This document shows positions 8,276-16,956 of a stretch of 64,000 nt of DNA, piece after piece. The notes under the pieces were generated by a model, which made no database searches, had not been told where the DNA came from, and was given only the letters and a program-made list of their open reading frames with translations. The DNA comes from Rhodospirillaceae bacterium (GTDB lineage Bacteria; Pseudomonadota; Alphaproteobacteria; Rhodospirillales; Rhodospirillaceae), in the NCBI GenBank assembly GCA_018666155.1, contig JABJAH010000061.1, forward strand, positions 84,085 to 148,084. The letters run 5' to 3'. How positions within the stretch are numbered: the stretch's first letter is position 1; each line of letters begins with the position of its first letter. The translations under genes were made by a program, and so were the position numbers.

Positions 8276-9562
8276 ATGAATCGCATCGTCACTGTCGGCT
8301 GGCTGTCACTTTGTATGGGGCTGCCTTTGCCGGCCGTGGCGGAAGACCCGCTTCCACCGGCAACACCGAATAGTGTTGGCATGACGGCTGACGGTCTTGA
8401 GGCACTGGCCGCCAGTATGCGGGGACTGGTTGATGAGGGCCTCCGTGCTGGTGTGGTCTGGGGCGTGGTCAAAGACGGCAAGCTGGTTCAGCTTGAAGCC
8501 TACGGACAACGCAATGTCGATGCCGCGCTGCCAATGGAGACCGATACTGTTTTCCGTCTCTATTCGCAAACCCGTGCGGTAACCGCTGCAGCCATTCTGA
8601 CCTTAGTTGATGACGGCAAGATCAACCTTGATGACCCAGTGGCTGATTACCTCCCTGAAATCGGCCGGATGAAAGTGATTGCGGAATTAAGTCGGGATCG
8701 CGTCATTCAAACCGTCCCACAAAGCCCGCCGATGACGGTTCGTCATCTATTTAACTATACGTCCGGTCTTGGCTACGCTCGGGACTGGCCCGCAGGTATC
8801 GGCATCGAGCAGCGCGACATCTTGTCTTTGGATGGCGATCTCGGCGATATGGTGACGAAGTTCGCCAAATATCCTTTATTGGCGCAGCCCGGCGAGCGCT
8901 GGATCTATGGCTTCCATTCCGATGTATTGGGCGCGCTGGCGGAAGTCGTCTCTGGTCGGAAATTCAATGACTTCCTTGATCGTCGACTCCTCAAACGCAT
9001 TGGCATGGATGATACTGGGTATTGGGTGCGCCGCGGATCCAACGATCGCTTGGCCGAAGTCTACGGGTCAGGTGACGGTGATGCGCTCGTCGCTGTCTCG
9101 GCTCCAGCATCCAGCACCTATACTGAACCTGGAACGATGTTCTCGGCTGGCGGTGGCTTGGTCTCGACGGTTCCCGATTACCTTCGCTTCGGTCAGATGA
9201 TCTTGAACGGCGGTGAGCTTGATGGCGTCCGCGTCTTAAAGGCGGGCACGGTCGCTACCATGGGGACCAACGCCTTAACGTCAATCCAAGGCACAGTTTC
9301 GTTCGGCGATGGTTTCAATCCGCCGAAACCTTTTAGTGGCTACGGTTGGGGGTTGGGCATTGGCGTGCGCCTGGCCGATGCTGTGCATACCGTTCCAGGC
9401 TCACCCGGCGATCTCGTCTGGGGTGGCCTTGCCAACACCACCTATTTCTTTGATCCCACTGAAAACATCGTCGCTGTCGCCATGACTCAATATCTCGGGC
9501 CTAACGCTGATGAAGTTGTCTTCCGTTTGCGCGAAGGCGTTTACGGCGCATTGGAGAAGTAA
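8276..9562 (+). CDS. Exported serine hydrolase of the beta-lactamase/penicillin-binding fold, copy 1
   Basis: 428 aa with a Sec signal peptide (cleavage near residue 22, PAVA). The fold is that of class C beta-lactamases and family VIII esterases. The nucleophile motif, normally S-x-x-K, reads S-Q-T-R at residues 97-100, so the general-base lysine is an arginine. The second motif is Y-T-S at 161-163, and the third is in the C-terminal WGGLANTTYFFDP region. Family members hydrolyse esters, amides or D-peptides; I do not call it a resistance enzyme. It follows the oxidoreductase pair closely and is followed after three bases by a paralogue with the same substitution. Confidence 0.88.
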   Translation: MNRIVTVGWLSLCMGLPLPAVAEDPLPPATPNSVGMTADGLEALAASMRGLVDEGLRAGVVWGVVKDGKLVQLEAYGQRNVDAALPMETDTVFRLYSQTRAVTAAAILTLVDDGKINLDDPVADYLPEIGRMKVIAELSRDRVIQTVPQSPPMTVRHLFNYTSGLGYARDWPAGIGIEQRDILSLDGDLGDMVTKFAKYPLLAQPGERWIYGFHSDVLGALAEVVSGRKFNDFLDRRLLKRIGMDDTGYWVRRGSNDRLAEVYGSGDGDALVAVSAPASSTYTEPGTMFSAGGGLVSTVPDYLRFGQMILNGGELDGVRVLKAGTVATMGTNALTSIQGTVSFGDGFNPPKPFSGYGWGLGIGVRLADAVHTVPGSPGDLVWGGLANTTYFFDPTENIVAVAMTQYLGPNADEVVFRLREGVYGALEK

Positions 9563-9565
9563 ACC

Positions 9566-10861
9566 ATGAAACACCCTCTTGCCATTTATGCAGCGTCTCT
9601 TGTGCTTGCAATTTCTTCGCCATCTCTAGCCATGGACGAAGCCGCGCCGTTGGACGTCGGTTTATCAGCCTTGGCCATGGGACACCTTGATGCCTCGATG
9701 GCAGCCTTGGTCGAAACGGGTCGCCGATCCGGTGTGGTCTGGGCTGTCGCTAAAAACGGTAAATTGGTGAGTCATAAAACAGCCGGTCTACGGGATGTTG
9801 AAAACGACCTACCGATGGAAACGGACACGCTGTTCCGCCTCTACTCCATGACTCGGGCGGTTACGACGGTCGCGGTTATGACCATGTTCGAAGAGGGCAA
9901 ATTCGAACTTGATGACCCGGTCGCAAAATTTATCCCGGCATTCGCCGACACGCCTGTTCTCAAGGATCGCAAGGGTGATCCGACGGACACTGAGCCGCAG
10001 CAAACCCCGCTCACCGTGCGTCACCTTCTGACCTATACGTCGGGTCTCGGATATCCCTTTGATTATGATCCCTCCCTTAAGGTTGGATTCGAGAACACAC
10101 TTGGTCCCGGCATCACCATTGAGCAGGGGGTCAACTTCCTCGCATCGACGCCGCTGCTCTTTCAGCCGGGCAAACATTGGTACTACGGTTTTTCCGGTGA
10201 CGTTCTGGGTCGCTTAGTCGAGATCTGGTCTGGTCAACCTTACGACGTCTTTTTGCGTGAGAGCATTTTCGAACCCCTCGGCCTCAATGATATGGGTTTC
10301 CAGATTGCCGACGATCAATGGGACCGGTTGGCAAAGGTTTACGCCCCAGGCGATGGTGGCAGCTTGGTCGACGCGACAGCCCGTGCGCCAGTGATCAATT
10401 CATACCGTGCCGGCGACACGATATTCTCTGGCGGCGGTGGCTTGGTCGGCACTGCCATCGACTATTTACGTTTTGCCCAAATGCTCCTCGACGGCGGCGA
10501 ACTGGATGGGGTTCGTATTCTGAAGCCTGAGACCGTTGCGCTGCTCTCCCGCAATCACCTAACACCCGAGCAAGGCCCGTTAAATTGGTACGCGCATGGG
10601 CGATTTACAGAGAGTGACCCATGGTCGCGCCTGAATGGATACGGTTGGGGTTTGAGCATCGGTGTTCGTATTGATGGCCAACCGCATACGGTTGGCGGTG
10701 GTCGCGGCGAGTTCAAATGGGATGGCCTTGCCAACACCACATTCTTTATCGACCCCGAGAACGACATCGTCGCCGTCGCTATGACGCAGTACCTTGGGTC
10801 GGGGCAGGACGATCTCGAAATGGTGTTGCGGACGTCGTTGTATGGCGGCGTGCTCGACTAA
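9566..10861 (+). CDS. Exported serine hydrolase of the beta-lactamase/penicillin-binding fold, copy 2
   Basis: 431 aa, paralogue of the preceding gene, with a signal peptide ending near residue 22 (SLA). The nucleophile motif reads S-M-T-R (94-97), again with arginine for the usual lysine; Y-T-S is at 157-159; the C-terminal block KWDGLANTTFFIDP matches copy 1. Sharing the same substitution in two diverged copies argues that it is functional rather than decay. GAGAAG lies before the ATG and the gene overlaps the stop of the convergent MFS gene by four bases. Most likely an esterase, amidase or transacylase of the periplasm. Confidence 0.88.
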   Translation: MKHPLAIYAASLVLAISSPSLAMDEAAPLDVGLSALAMGHLDASMAALVETGRRSGVVWAVAKNGKLVSHKTAGLRDVENDLPMETDTLFRLYSMTRAVTTVAVMTMFEEGKFELDDPVAKFIPAFADTPVLKDRKGDPTDTEPQQTPLTVRHLLTYTSGLGYPFDYDPSLKVGFENTLGPGITIEQGVNFLASTPLLFQPGKHWYYGFSGDVLGRLVEIWSGQPYDVFLRESIFEPLGLNDMGFQIADDQWDRLAKVYAPGDGGSLVDATARAPVINSYRAGDTIFSGGGGLVGTAIDYLRFAQMLLDGGELDGVRILKPETVALLSRNHLTPEQGPLNWYAHGRFTESDPWSRLNGYGWGLSIGVRIDGQPHTVGGGRGEFKWDGLANTTFFIDPENDIVAVAMTQYLGSGQDDLEMVLRTSLYGGVLD

Positions 10862-12141
10862 ACCGCGATCTCGTCGATATCCAATCCGGATTTGAGGCTC
10901 GGCAGCATTGCTGCGGCTACGGTTGCGACGATCGCTGCCGGAACCGCCGCCCAAGTGAAGGCTTCTTGCCAACTGATGGACTCAACAAGATAGGCGACAC
11001 CTAGAGGGAAAGTTGCGAAGGATAAAAGCACTCCCGCGAGCATCACAGCTGAGGCCGTTGCTCGCGCGCGGGTTGGAAATAATTCTGCGGCCAGCGCCCA
11101 CATCGCAGAGGCTGATGCATAGAAGGTCATGGTCATCGCGCCAAACCACAGCACATTCTCACTGTAGGTTTGGGGAACCCAGATTAAACCGGCTAGCGCA
11201 GCGGTACCGACGATCATGCAGATCAGAACCGTGTTGCGCCGGGTTATGAAAAACTCGCCGATGATGGCGACACCGATGTATCCAATCGCGCCAATGCCAT
11301 AGGACAAACCCACGATCTCGGCCGCTTCCCGCTCCGTGTAGCCATGCACAGTGCTAAAAAAGGTCGGAAAATAGAAAGCCGTACCCGCGTAGGCGCCACC
11401 CTGAAAAAAGAACAGAAGAAAACACCATGTGGTGCGGCTGCGCAGGGCGGGTTCCCACAGCACTTTGAGTTTTTCTGTCCAGGCCGATAGATCCCAGATG
11501 CCCCTGTGGTCGGCGGTATGGTCGGCGGTTTGGGCAACAAAACGGGCGGATTCCGGCAGGGCCCGCGCAATGATAAAAGCGAGGGGGATCACGGCGAGGG
11601 CCGGCAGGAAAATATAGCGCCAACCAAAAGCCTCCAGAATCGGCGCCCCGATTAACGCAGCGAGAAACCAGCCCAGCGCATATCCGGTTTGCAAGAGGCC
11701 AGTCATTAGGCCGCGCACGCCCGCGGGTGCCGCTTCTGCCATATAGGCGTTTACCAGCGGCAAAATTCCAGCGCTGAGACCGAAGGCACAGGCCCGCAGC
11801 ATTGTCAGGGTCATAACTGTTGGTGCGAGAGCATGGACGCCGACCAAAAAGGCGGAGGTTGCGAGACAGAAAATAAACAGGCGTCGTCGTCCGAAGCGGT
11901 CAGCAGCGACGCCGATGGTTACCGTGGCAATTGCGGCGAACACAAAAGAGACTGAGAGAATGGCGCCGATTGTTGGGAGTCCGACATCAAAGGTCGCCAT
12001 GATTCCCGGGATAGCGTAGCTGAACAGAGATTGATCAAAGTTGGATAGGGTCTGTCCAACCATGCAGATGGCGAAAATCAATAACGGCGTGCCACTGACT
12101 TGCCTGATGACGCTACGGAGATTTGTTTGTGGTGGTGTCAT
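10858..12141 (-). CDS. MFS transporter, aromatic-acid/sugar symporter type
   Basis: 427 aa with about 12 membrane segments. The signature loop after helix 2 (AADRFGRRRLFIF) and the second-half counterpart belong to the major facilitator superfamily, and the general pattern resembles the aromatic-acid:proton symporters (AAHS) and MFS_1 importers. The start lies five bases after the stop of the ABC-type binding-protein gene, so the two are probably one transcript. Import of an organic acid is the plainest guess; the substrate is not determinable here. Confidence 0.88.
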   Translation of the reverse strand: MTPPQTNLRSVIRQVSGTPLLIFAICMVGQTLSNFDQSLFSYAIPGIMATFDVGLPTIGAILSVSFVFAAIATVTIGVAADRFGRRRLFIFCLATSAFLVGVHALAPTVMTLTMLRACAFGLSAGILPLVNAYMAEAAPAGVRGLMTGLLQTGYALGWFLAALIGAPILEAFGWRYIFLPALAVIPLAFIIARALPESARFVAQTADHTADHRGIWDLSAWTEKLKVLWEPALRSRTTWCFLLFFFQGGAYAGTAFYFPTFFSTVHGYTEREAAEIVGLSYGIGAIGYIGVAIIGEFFITRRNTVLICMIVGTAALAGLIWVPQTYSENVLWFGAMTMTFYASASAMWALAAELFPTRARATASAVMLAGVLLSFATFPLGVAYLVESISWQEAFTWAAVPAAIVATVAAAMLPSLKSGLDIDEIAV

Positions 12142-12146
12142 CTATT

Positions 12147-13718
12147 TCAGCGAGCCATGCGCAGTTTATCGACAGCCAGCTGTTTGTGGCGGAAGGGCAG
12201 TTCGCCAAGCCGGTCACTAGCGGCGATCACATCAACGATGTGAACGAGGAATAGGGCCGGCGCGAGATCATGCATACGCTGCGAAAGATCTTGCAGCGTC
12301 CGCGAGCGTTCTTCTGGGTCAAACATACCGTGGGAGGCGTCGATCATCGGCATCAGATCGGGCTCACAAAAGAAGGCCCCGGTTTTCTTGCATGAAAATA
12401 TTTCTATGGCCCGAATGACGTCCCAGTAAGACGCGGCGTTCCATGTCGCGGAGATTGCATCTGCGTCGCCCCAGTCACCGGTAAAGTATTTACGAATCCA
12501 CTGTTGGCCTTGCAGCGGGTTTAATTCCATAGACACGCCGACGGCTGCCAGATCCTGCGCGACTTTTTGGTACATGGTCGGCGCTTCAAGGATGCCGGTG
12601 ATCAGCACTTCCGCCTGGAACGATAATCCGGATCCATAACCCGCATCAGCCAAGAGCGCCCGTGCCCGCTCAGGGTCATAAGGGTATGGGCTGATATTTG
12701 GATTGTAACCGGCCATTCCTGGAAGGCCGGCCTGTCCTGCAGCGGTGGTCGTTCCCATCATAATGATGTCGGCAATCGCCTGTTTATCGACCGCATAGTT
12801 GAGAGCCTGCCGCACCCGTTGGTCAGCGAAGGGTGATGTTGGATCACGGTTCGCTAGGGCGAGCGAGGCCACCTGTCCGCCAGGCTTGGTTACGATGCGG
12901 AAGCCTTGCTCTCGCAGCGCGTCAATCTCAACGATGCCAAAGTTATAGCCAACGTCGACCAATCCAGACAGTAGTGCCTGCACTTGTGACGGCGCATCCT
13001 TAACAATGCGAATATCGACGGTGTCGATTTCGACTGGGGGGCGCCAGCTATCTTGATTTCCTTTCAGGAGCGGGCGTTGTGCGTCCAACCGCCAATCTTC
13101 AACCACATAGGAGCCGGTGCCAATCGGTGCCATGCTAAACGCATCGGGGCCAAGTTCCTCGTAGAGCCAGGGCTCGGGCATGATGATTGTGCCAAAGCGT
13201 CGAGGCAGCAATACATCTGGGACGAAGGTTTCAACTTCGACCGTCACGTCATCGATAGCACGCACAGATTTAATGCTGCGGGTCTCGGCGGAGATCACAT
13301 ACCGACGCGCCGCGTCGCTCTTGAGATACTCAATCGTTTTGACGACGGCATGGGCGGTGAAAGCTCGTCCGTTAGAGTAGCGGACGTTGGGGCGCAAATT
13401 GATTTGCCAGGTGGTGTCCGAAGTCGGCTCCGCGCTCAGCGCAAGGCCGGGCTCCAATGTGCCGTCCGTTGAGACATAGAACAACATGTCGTGAATCATC
13501 GCGTGCGGGTTGATCACGCCCTGCGGCAACGATGAAAACGGATGTAGTAGGGCGACAATGTTGCCGCCGCCGGTTGCGCGTAAGGTCACCGCATAAGCGG
13601 CCTGGCTTATAAAGATACCGGAAAGCGATATTACGAAGAGGCGTCGGGCAAGGCGGGAGAGCCAAGCGTAACAGTTTTGGTCTTTGGCTCGGCGTACGGT
13701 GGGTTTGCGCATGTCCAT
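12147..13718 (-). CDS. ABC-type solute-binding protein, family 5 (Dpp/Opp/nickel type)
   Basis: 523 aa from the ATG at 13718; the longest frame starts with a GTG at 13736. A signal peptide (hydrophobic stretch about residues 22-40, ending QAAYA) precedes a bacterial extracellular solute-binding family 5 domain, recognised by the LRPNVRYSNGRAFTAHAVVKTIE segment and the VRQALNYAVDKQAIAD and YDPERARALLADAGY motifs. These proteins deliver peptides, opines or other solutes to an ABC permease, yet no ABC permease or ATPase gene lies nearby; instead an MFS gene follows five bases downstream. It may serve a permease encoded elsewhere or act as a periplasmic sensor or carrier. Confidence 0.9.
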   Translation of the reverse strand: MDMRKPTVRRAKDQNCYAWLSRLARRLFVISLSGIFISQAAYAVTLRATGGGNIVALLHPFSSLPQGVINPHAMIHDMLFYVSTDGTLEPGLALSAEPTSDTTWQINLRPNVRYSNGRAFTAHAVVKTIEYLKSDAARRYVISAETRSIKSVRAIDDVTVEVETFVPDVLLPRRFGTIIMPEPWLYEELGPDAFSMAPIGTGSYVVEDWRLDAQRPLLKGNQDSWRPPVEIDTVDIRIVKDAPSQVQALLSGLVDVGYNFGIVEIDALREQGFRIVTKPGGQVASLALANRDPTSPFADQRVRQALNYAVDKQAIADIIMMGTTTAAGQAGLPGMAGYNPNISPYPYDPERARALLADAGYGSGLSFQAEVLITGILEAPTMYQKVAQDLAAVGVSMELNPLQGQQWIRKYFTGDWGDADAISATWNAASYWDVIRAIEIFSCKKTGAFFCEPDLMPMIDASHGMFDPEERSRTLQDLSQRMHDLAPALFLVHIVDVIAASDRLGELPFRHKQLAVDKLRMAR

Positions 13719-13763
13719 ATTGTGTAAGGCTAGCACGGGGCGTTCTGTCTCGGAACGGGACAG

Positions 13764-13792
13764 CCAGTGATTAAGACAGATATGGCCACTGG
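13764..13792. repeat. Inverted repeat between DUF3179 and binding-protein genes
   Basis: CCAGTG and CACTGG form a 6-base inverted repeat with a 17-base centre in the 118-base gap between the two leftward genes. A second small dyad (CTGTC and GACAG) lies just beside it at about 13745-13763. They may form RNA hairpins acting as a weak terminator or be operator sites; no run of T follows, so a classical terminator is not supported. Confidence 0.2.
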
Positions 13793-13836
13793 ATGCTCGA
13801 TTCTCTGGCTAGCAGCCGTTTTCTCTCCGTGACGGA

Positions 13837-14862
13837 TTAGTTGGCTTCAGCACTATCCGCATGAATCACCCCGTTGGGGCGAAACGCCTTGAAGGCAAAC
13901 GCGAACGGAATGTCGTGGGCGACGTCCGTTAATGTACCGTCTTGGTTTTTGCGCTGGATCACAACATTGCCAATGTCGCGGCCTTTGCGCACTAAGCCCG
14001 TATCGAGCGGTGAGTTCTGTCCCGCCTCCCAGCTGATAATGATATCGCCCGCCTCAACGCGGCCCAATTCACGCACCATGTCCAAGGCCCAGGCTTGGTC
14101 ACCGATCGCCACCACGCGGGAGAGCGGTGGAACCGGCCCATCGTACCGTCCGTCGTAGAGAAAGGGTTTCCGGGCGCTGTCATACTTCCGATACGGGTTG
14201 CCGCCGTAGTTTCGGCTGCCCGGGTCGCGCGGCACCAAAACATCCCCCGCTGGATGACGGGCTAGAAAACGGGAGAAAGATTCCGTGCGGGCCGGATAAG
14301 TTTCAAGTTCGGCGCCAAGCATTTCGCCAACAACCGCTTGGCCGAGAAATTGTTGCCACCAACTTTCCGTCTGCCGGTCGTACATCACCATGTCTGAATG
14401 CCGTAACTTACCGGATACGCCGAAATCGAGCACGCGATCGCCGACCGTTCGTTGAAATACGATGCCCGAGTTGCACAACGGGCAGTAGGTGATGGTCAGG
14501 GGCAGCCCATTGAACTCGTCGTTAACAATCTCGTGCCACATCAACGTTGAAACTGGGTAGGCGCGAGCCTCGCCATTAACGGTCACGCTGATGACGGGTT
14601 CGTCCGGTCCCAGCCAGTCAGTTTCTTTCTGGATCATCGCCGCCGGTACGAATCGAGGACTGTCGATGGCAGGGATACCGTCTTTGCCGGGCCCACCGGA
14701 TTTAACGTCGGAGAAATCAATCGAGGCCCGGCTGAAATCTGTGTTCGGCCATTCTTTCGCCCAGCGCTTGGGGTTTGCCTCTGCGCTTGTAATTGCCAGC
14801 ACGAAACACAAAGCAGCGCTAAGGCATGCTGTTGTCTTCCCGAAACTGAATGCGCCGGACAT
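13837..14862 (-). CDS. Exported DUF3179 domain protein
   Basis: 341 aa from the ATG at 14862 (the frame is open from a TTG at 14877). An N-terminal hydrophobic signal (ending EANP) precedes a DUF3179 domain, recognised by the PVSTLMWHEIVND segment, the ITYCPLCNSGIVFQR motif with its two cysteines, the FGVSGKLRHSDMVMYDRQTESWWQQ block and PRNYGGNPY-like end. The CPLC motif could bind a metal or form a redox pair. The family has no established function that I know of. It stands upstream of the binding protein and MFS genes on the same strand and may be in the same transcription unit. Confidence 0.88.
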   Translation of the reverse strand: MSGAFSFGKTTACLSAALCFVLAITSAEANPKRWAKEWPNTDFSRASIDFSDVKSGGPGKDGIPAIDSPRFVPAAMIQKETDWLGPDEPVISVTVNGEARAYPVSTLMWHEIVNDEFNGLPLTITYCPLCNSGIVFQRTVGDRVLDFGVSGKLRHSDMVMYDRQTESWWQQFLGQAVVGEMLGAELETYPARTESFSRFLARHPAGDVLVPRDPGSRNYGGNPYRKYDSARKPFLYDGRYDGPVPPLSRVVAIGDQAWALDMVRELGRVEAGDIIISWEAGQNSPLDTGLVRKGRDIGNVVIQRKNQDGTLTDVAHDIPFAFAFKAFRPNGVIHADSAEAN

Positions 14863-14929
14863 GGGTTCATGATTCAACTCGGCGGGTCTAATCGCAAGAC
14901 ACGACCCCGTGAGCTACGTGTTTCAACGC

Positions 14930-16708
14930 CTATCGCCCGAGAGCGTAACCTTGCATGCCGCGCGGATTGGCGGCCGCCCGCATCAGTTCCCCGTCTTGCG
15001 CGCAGGCCGACAGCCGCCCCTCGGACCAAGCCGGTGCCTCGGCAACATCGTGGCCGCGTCGCTTGAGGTCTTCGAGGGTCTGATCAGAGAACCGGCTTTC
15101 AGCCACCAGGTGTCCGGGCTTGGCCAGACGCGGGTAGAAGGAATTAGGCCAGTGCTCGCTATGAAAAGACGGCGCGTCGATGGCTTCTTGCAGGTTCAGT
15201 CCGTGGTGCACATGACGCAGGAAGAAGGTTACAGACCATTGGTCTTGCTGGTCACCGCCGGGTGTGCCGAAGGCCAAATAAGGCTTGCCGTCACGCAGAG
15301 CCAGGGACGGCGTCAGTGTGGTGCGCGGTCGTTTCCCCGGGGCTAGGGCGTTTGGAGAGCGCTCGTCGAGCCAAAACATCTGGGCGCGCGTGTTCAAACA
15401 GAAGCCTAATTCTGGAATGGCTGGTGAGCCTTGCAACCAGCCGCCGCTCGGTGTCGCCGAGACCATATTGCCGTGACGGTCGATCACATCCAGGTGGCAG
15501 GTATCGCCGCGGGTCTCACCGGTCTTGGCGACAGTCGGTTCACCGGCGCCAAACTCACCGAGGTCTTGCGCGCCCGCGGGGGCAACGTCGCCCACGCCGA
15601 TGGGGCCGCCGTAACCAGAAATTTCTCCCGGCCTTAGACCCATAGCCGCGGTCTCGCTGATCAAGGCCCGGCGCTCGTCCGCATAGGCAGCGCTCAGCAG
15701 GGTCTCCAAGGGCACGTCGGCAAAGTTCGGGTCGCCGTAAAATGCTTCCCGGTCGGCGAAGGCCAGCTTGGCGCACTCGACAACGGTGTGGACAAAGTCT
15801 GGTCCTATCGGGTCCATGGCGGCAATGTCGAACCCTGACAGCAAGGCCAATTGTTGTAGGAACACCGGGCCTTGTCCCCATGACCCGGTCTTGCACACCG
15901 TGTGCCCGTGGTAGTCCAGCGTTGCCGGGTCTTCGTAACTGGCCGACCAGCCTGCCATGTCATCGCCCGTGAGCAGCCCACGATGGCGACGCCCCGAGGT
16001 ATCCATGGCTTCCGTTTTGCGGCTGAAGGAGTCGACGGCCTCTGCGACGAACCCTTCGCGCCAGAGTGATCGGGCGGAGTCTATTTCGGCGTCGCGGTTG
16101 GCGCCCGTCGCGTTTTTAACAATCGCCTTATAGGTGTCGGCCAAAACCGGATTACGAAATAATGTATTCGCCCGCGGCGCGGTCCCATTGTTGAGGTAAA
16201 GCGCCGCTGACGTTGCCCACTCTGCTTCAAACAAAGCTGTCATGCGATCGATCACATCAGCTGTTGTCGGCAGTAGTGGTTGACCCTGTTCGGCGTAATA
16301 GATCGCGGGGGCGAGAACGTCAGCGAGGGGCCAGGTGCCGTGATCGCGCAACAACAGCATCCAAGCGTCGAAGGCTCCCGGTACCACCGCGGCCAGCAGC
16401 CCGGTTCCCGGCACTAGGGGTAAGTCGAGGCCTTGGAAGTGCTTGATGGTCGCGGCTTGTGGCGCCACGCCTTGGCCACACAACACGGTCGCTTTGTCTT
16501 CCCCGGCCTTAGCGAATAGAATCGGTACCTCGCCGCCTGGACCGTTGAGATGCGGTTCAACAATCTGCAGCGTGAAGCCTGCCGCCACAGCAGCATCGAA
16601 AGCATTGCCGCCGCGCTCAAGCACGCTCATGGCGACGCCGGACGCGATCCAATGGGTCGATGCGGCTACGCCAAAGGTGCCGATGAGTTCAGGCCGGGTT
16701 GTAAACAT
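14930..16708 (-). CDS. Gamma-glutamyltransferase family protein (no signal peptide)
   Basis: 592 aa. The family is recognised by the N-terminal ASTHWIASGVAMSVLERGGNAFDAA segment (about 15-40) and the C-terminal small-subunit start: the self-cleavage nucleophile threonine is T403 in DTCHLDVID. The oxyanion and substrate region around ATPSGGW replaces the glycine-serine pattern of true glutathione GGTs. Family members are Ntn-hydrolases that cleave themselves into two chains and act on gamma-glutamyl or related amides; some are cephalosporin or lactam acylases. Unlike the second GGT in this window it has no signal peptide, so it likely acts in the cytoplasm. Confidence 0.88.
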   Translation of the reverse strand: MFTTRPELIGTFGVAASTHWIASGVAMSVLERGGNAFDAAVAAGFTLQIVEPHLNGPGGEVPILFAKAGEDKATVLCGQGVAPQAATIKHFQGLDLPLVPGTGLLAAVVPGAFDAWMLLLRDHGTWPLADVLAPAIYYAEQGQPLLPTTADVIDRMTALFEAEWATSAALYLNNGTAPRANTLFRNPVLADTYKAIVKNATGANRDAEIDSARSLWREGFVAEAVDSFSRKTEAMDTSGRRHRGLLTGDDMAGWSASYEDPATLDYHGHTVCKTGSWGQGPVFLQQLALLSGFDIAAMDPIGPDFVHTVVECAKLAFADREAFYGDPNFADVPLETLLSAAYADERRALISETAAMGLRPGEISGYGGPIGVGDVAPAGAQDLGEFGAGEPTVAKTGETRGDTCHLDVIDRHGNMVSATPSGGWLQGSPAIPELGFCLNTRAQMFWLDERSPNALAPGKRPRTTLTPSLALRDGKPYLAFGTPGGDQQDQWSVTFFLRHVHHGLNLQEAIDAPSFHSEHWPNSFYPRLAKPGHLVAESRFSDQTLEDLKRRGHDVAEAPAWSEGRLSACAQDGELMRAAANPRGMQGYALGR

Positions 16709-16725
16709 GAGTGTCGAGGCCAGGT

Positions 16726-16919
16726 TTAAGCGGGAGCATCCAGCACCTTACGTGCTTCCTCGGCGATGATGCCAGAGCCGACAGAGAACACCCCGTGATC
16801 CAACTGCGGCAGGCCACGTAGCGCCGCTCAATCACGACGTCGTCACGAATTTCACGCGCGTCGGCTTGGCGTCCTGGGAGAACTGCACCAACACATCCCG
16901 CCGTTGCCGTGCGTAGCAA
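16726..16919 (-). pseudogene. Possible frameshifted remnant of a C-terminal coding sequence
   Basis: Between the GGT gene and the DUF1499 gene, two leftward frames look like parts of one former protein end. One frame gives a segment containing RQADAREIRDDVVIERR (about 16815-16870); another frame, blocked by a stop at 16828-16830, gives GLPQLDHGVFSVGSGIIAEE and then ends ARKVLDAPA at a TAA (16726-16728). Joining them requires a single frameshift near 16815-16830. I do not recognise the family. It could also be chance coding-like sequence. Confidence 0.35.
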
Positions 16920-16956
16920 GCTCCGGCGGGATAATATTGGTCCGATGTCGTCTTGC

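Noticed and set aside
8276..10861. Calling the serine hydrolases beta-lactamases
   Set aside because: The fold matches but the S-x-x-K lysine is replaced, and family VIII esterases share the fold; no resistance context.
16689..16919. A 76-residue leftward frame as an intact gene
   Set aside because: It overlaps the GGT start and its second half is less protein-like than the neighbouring frame; a frameshifted remnant fits better.
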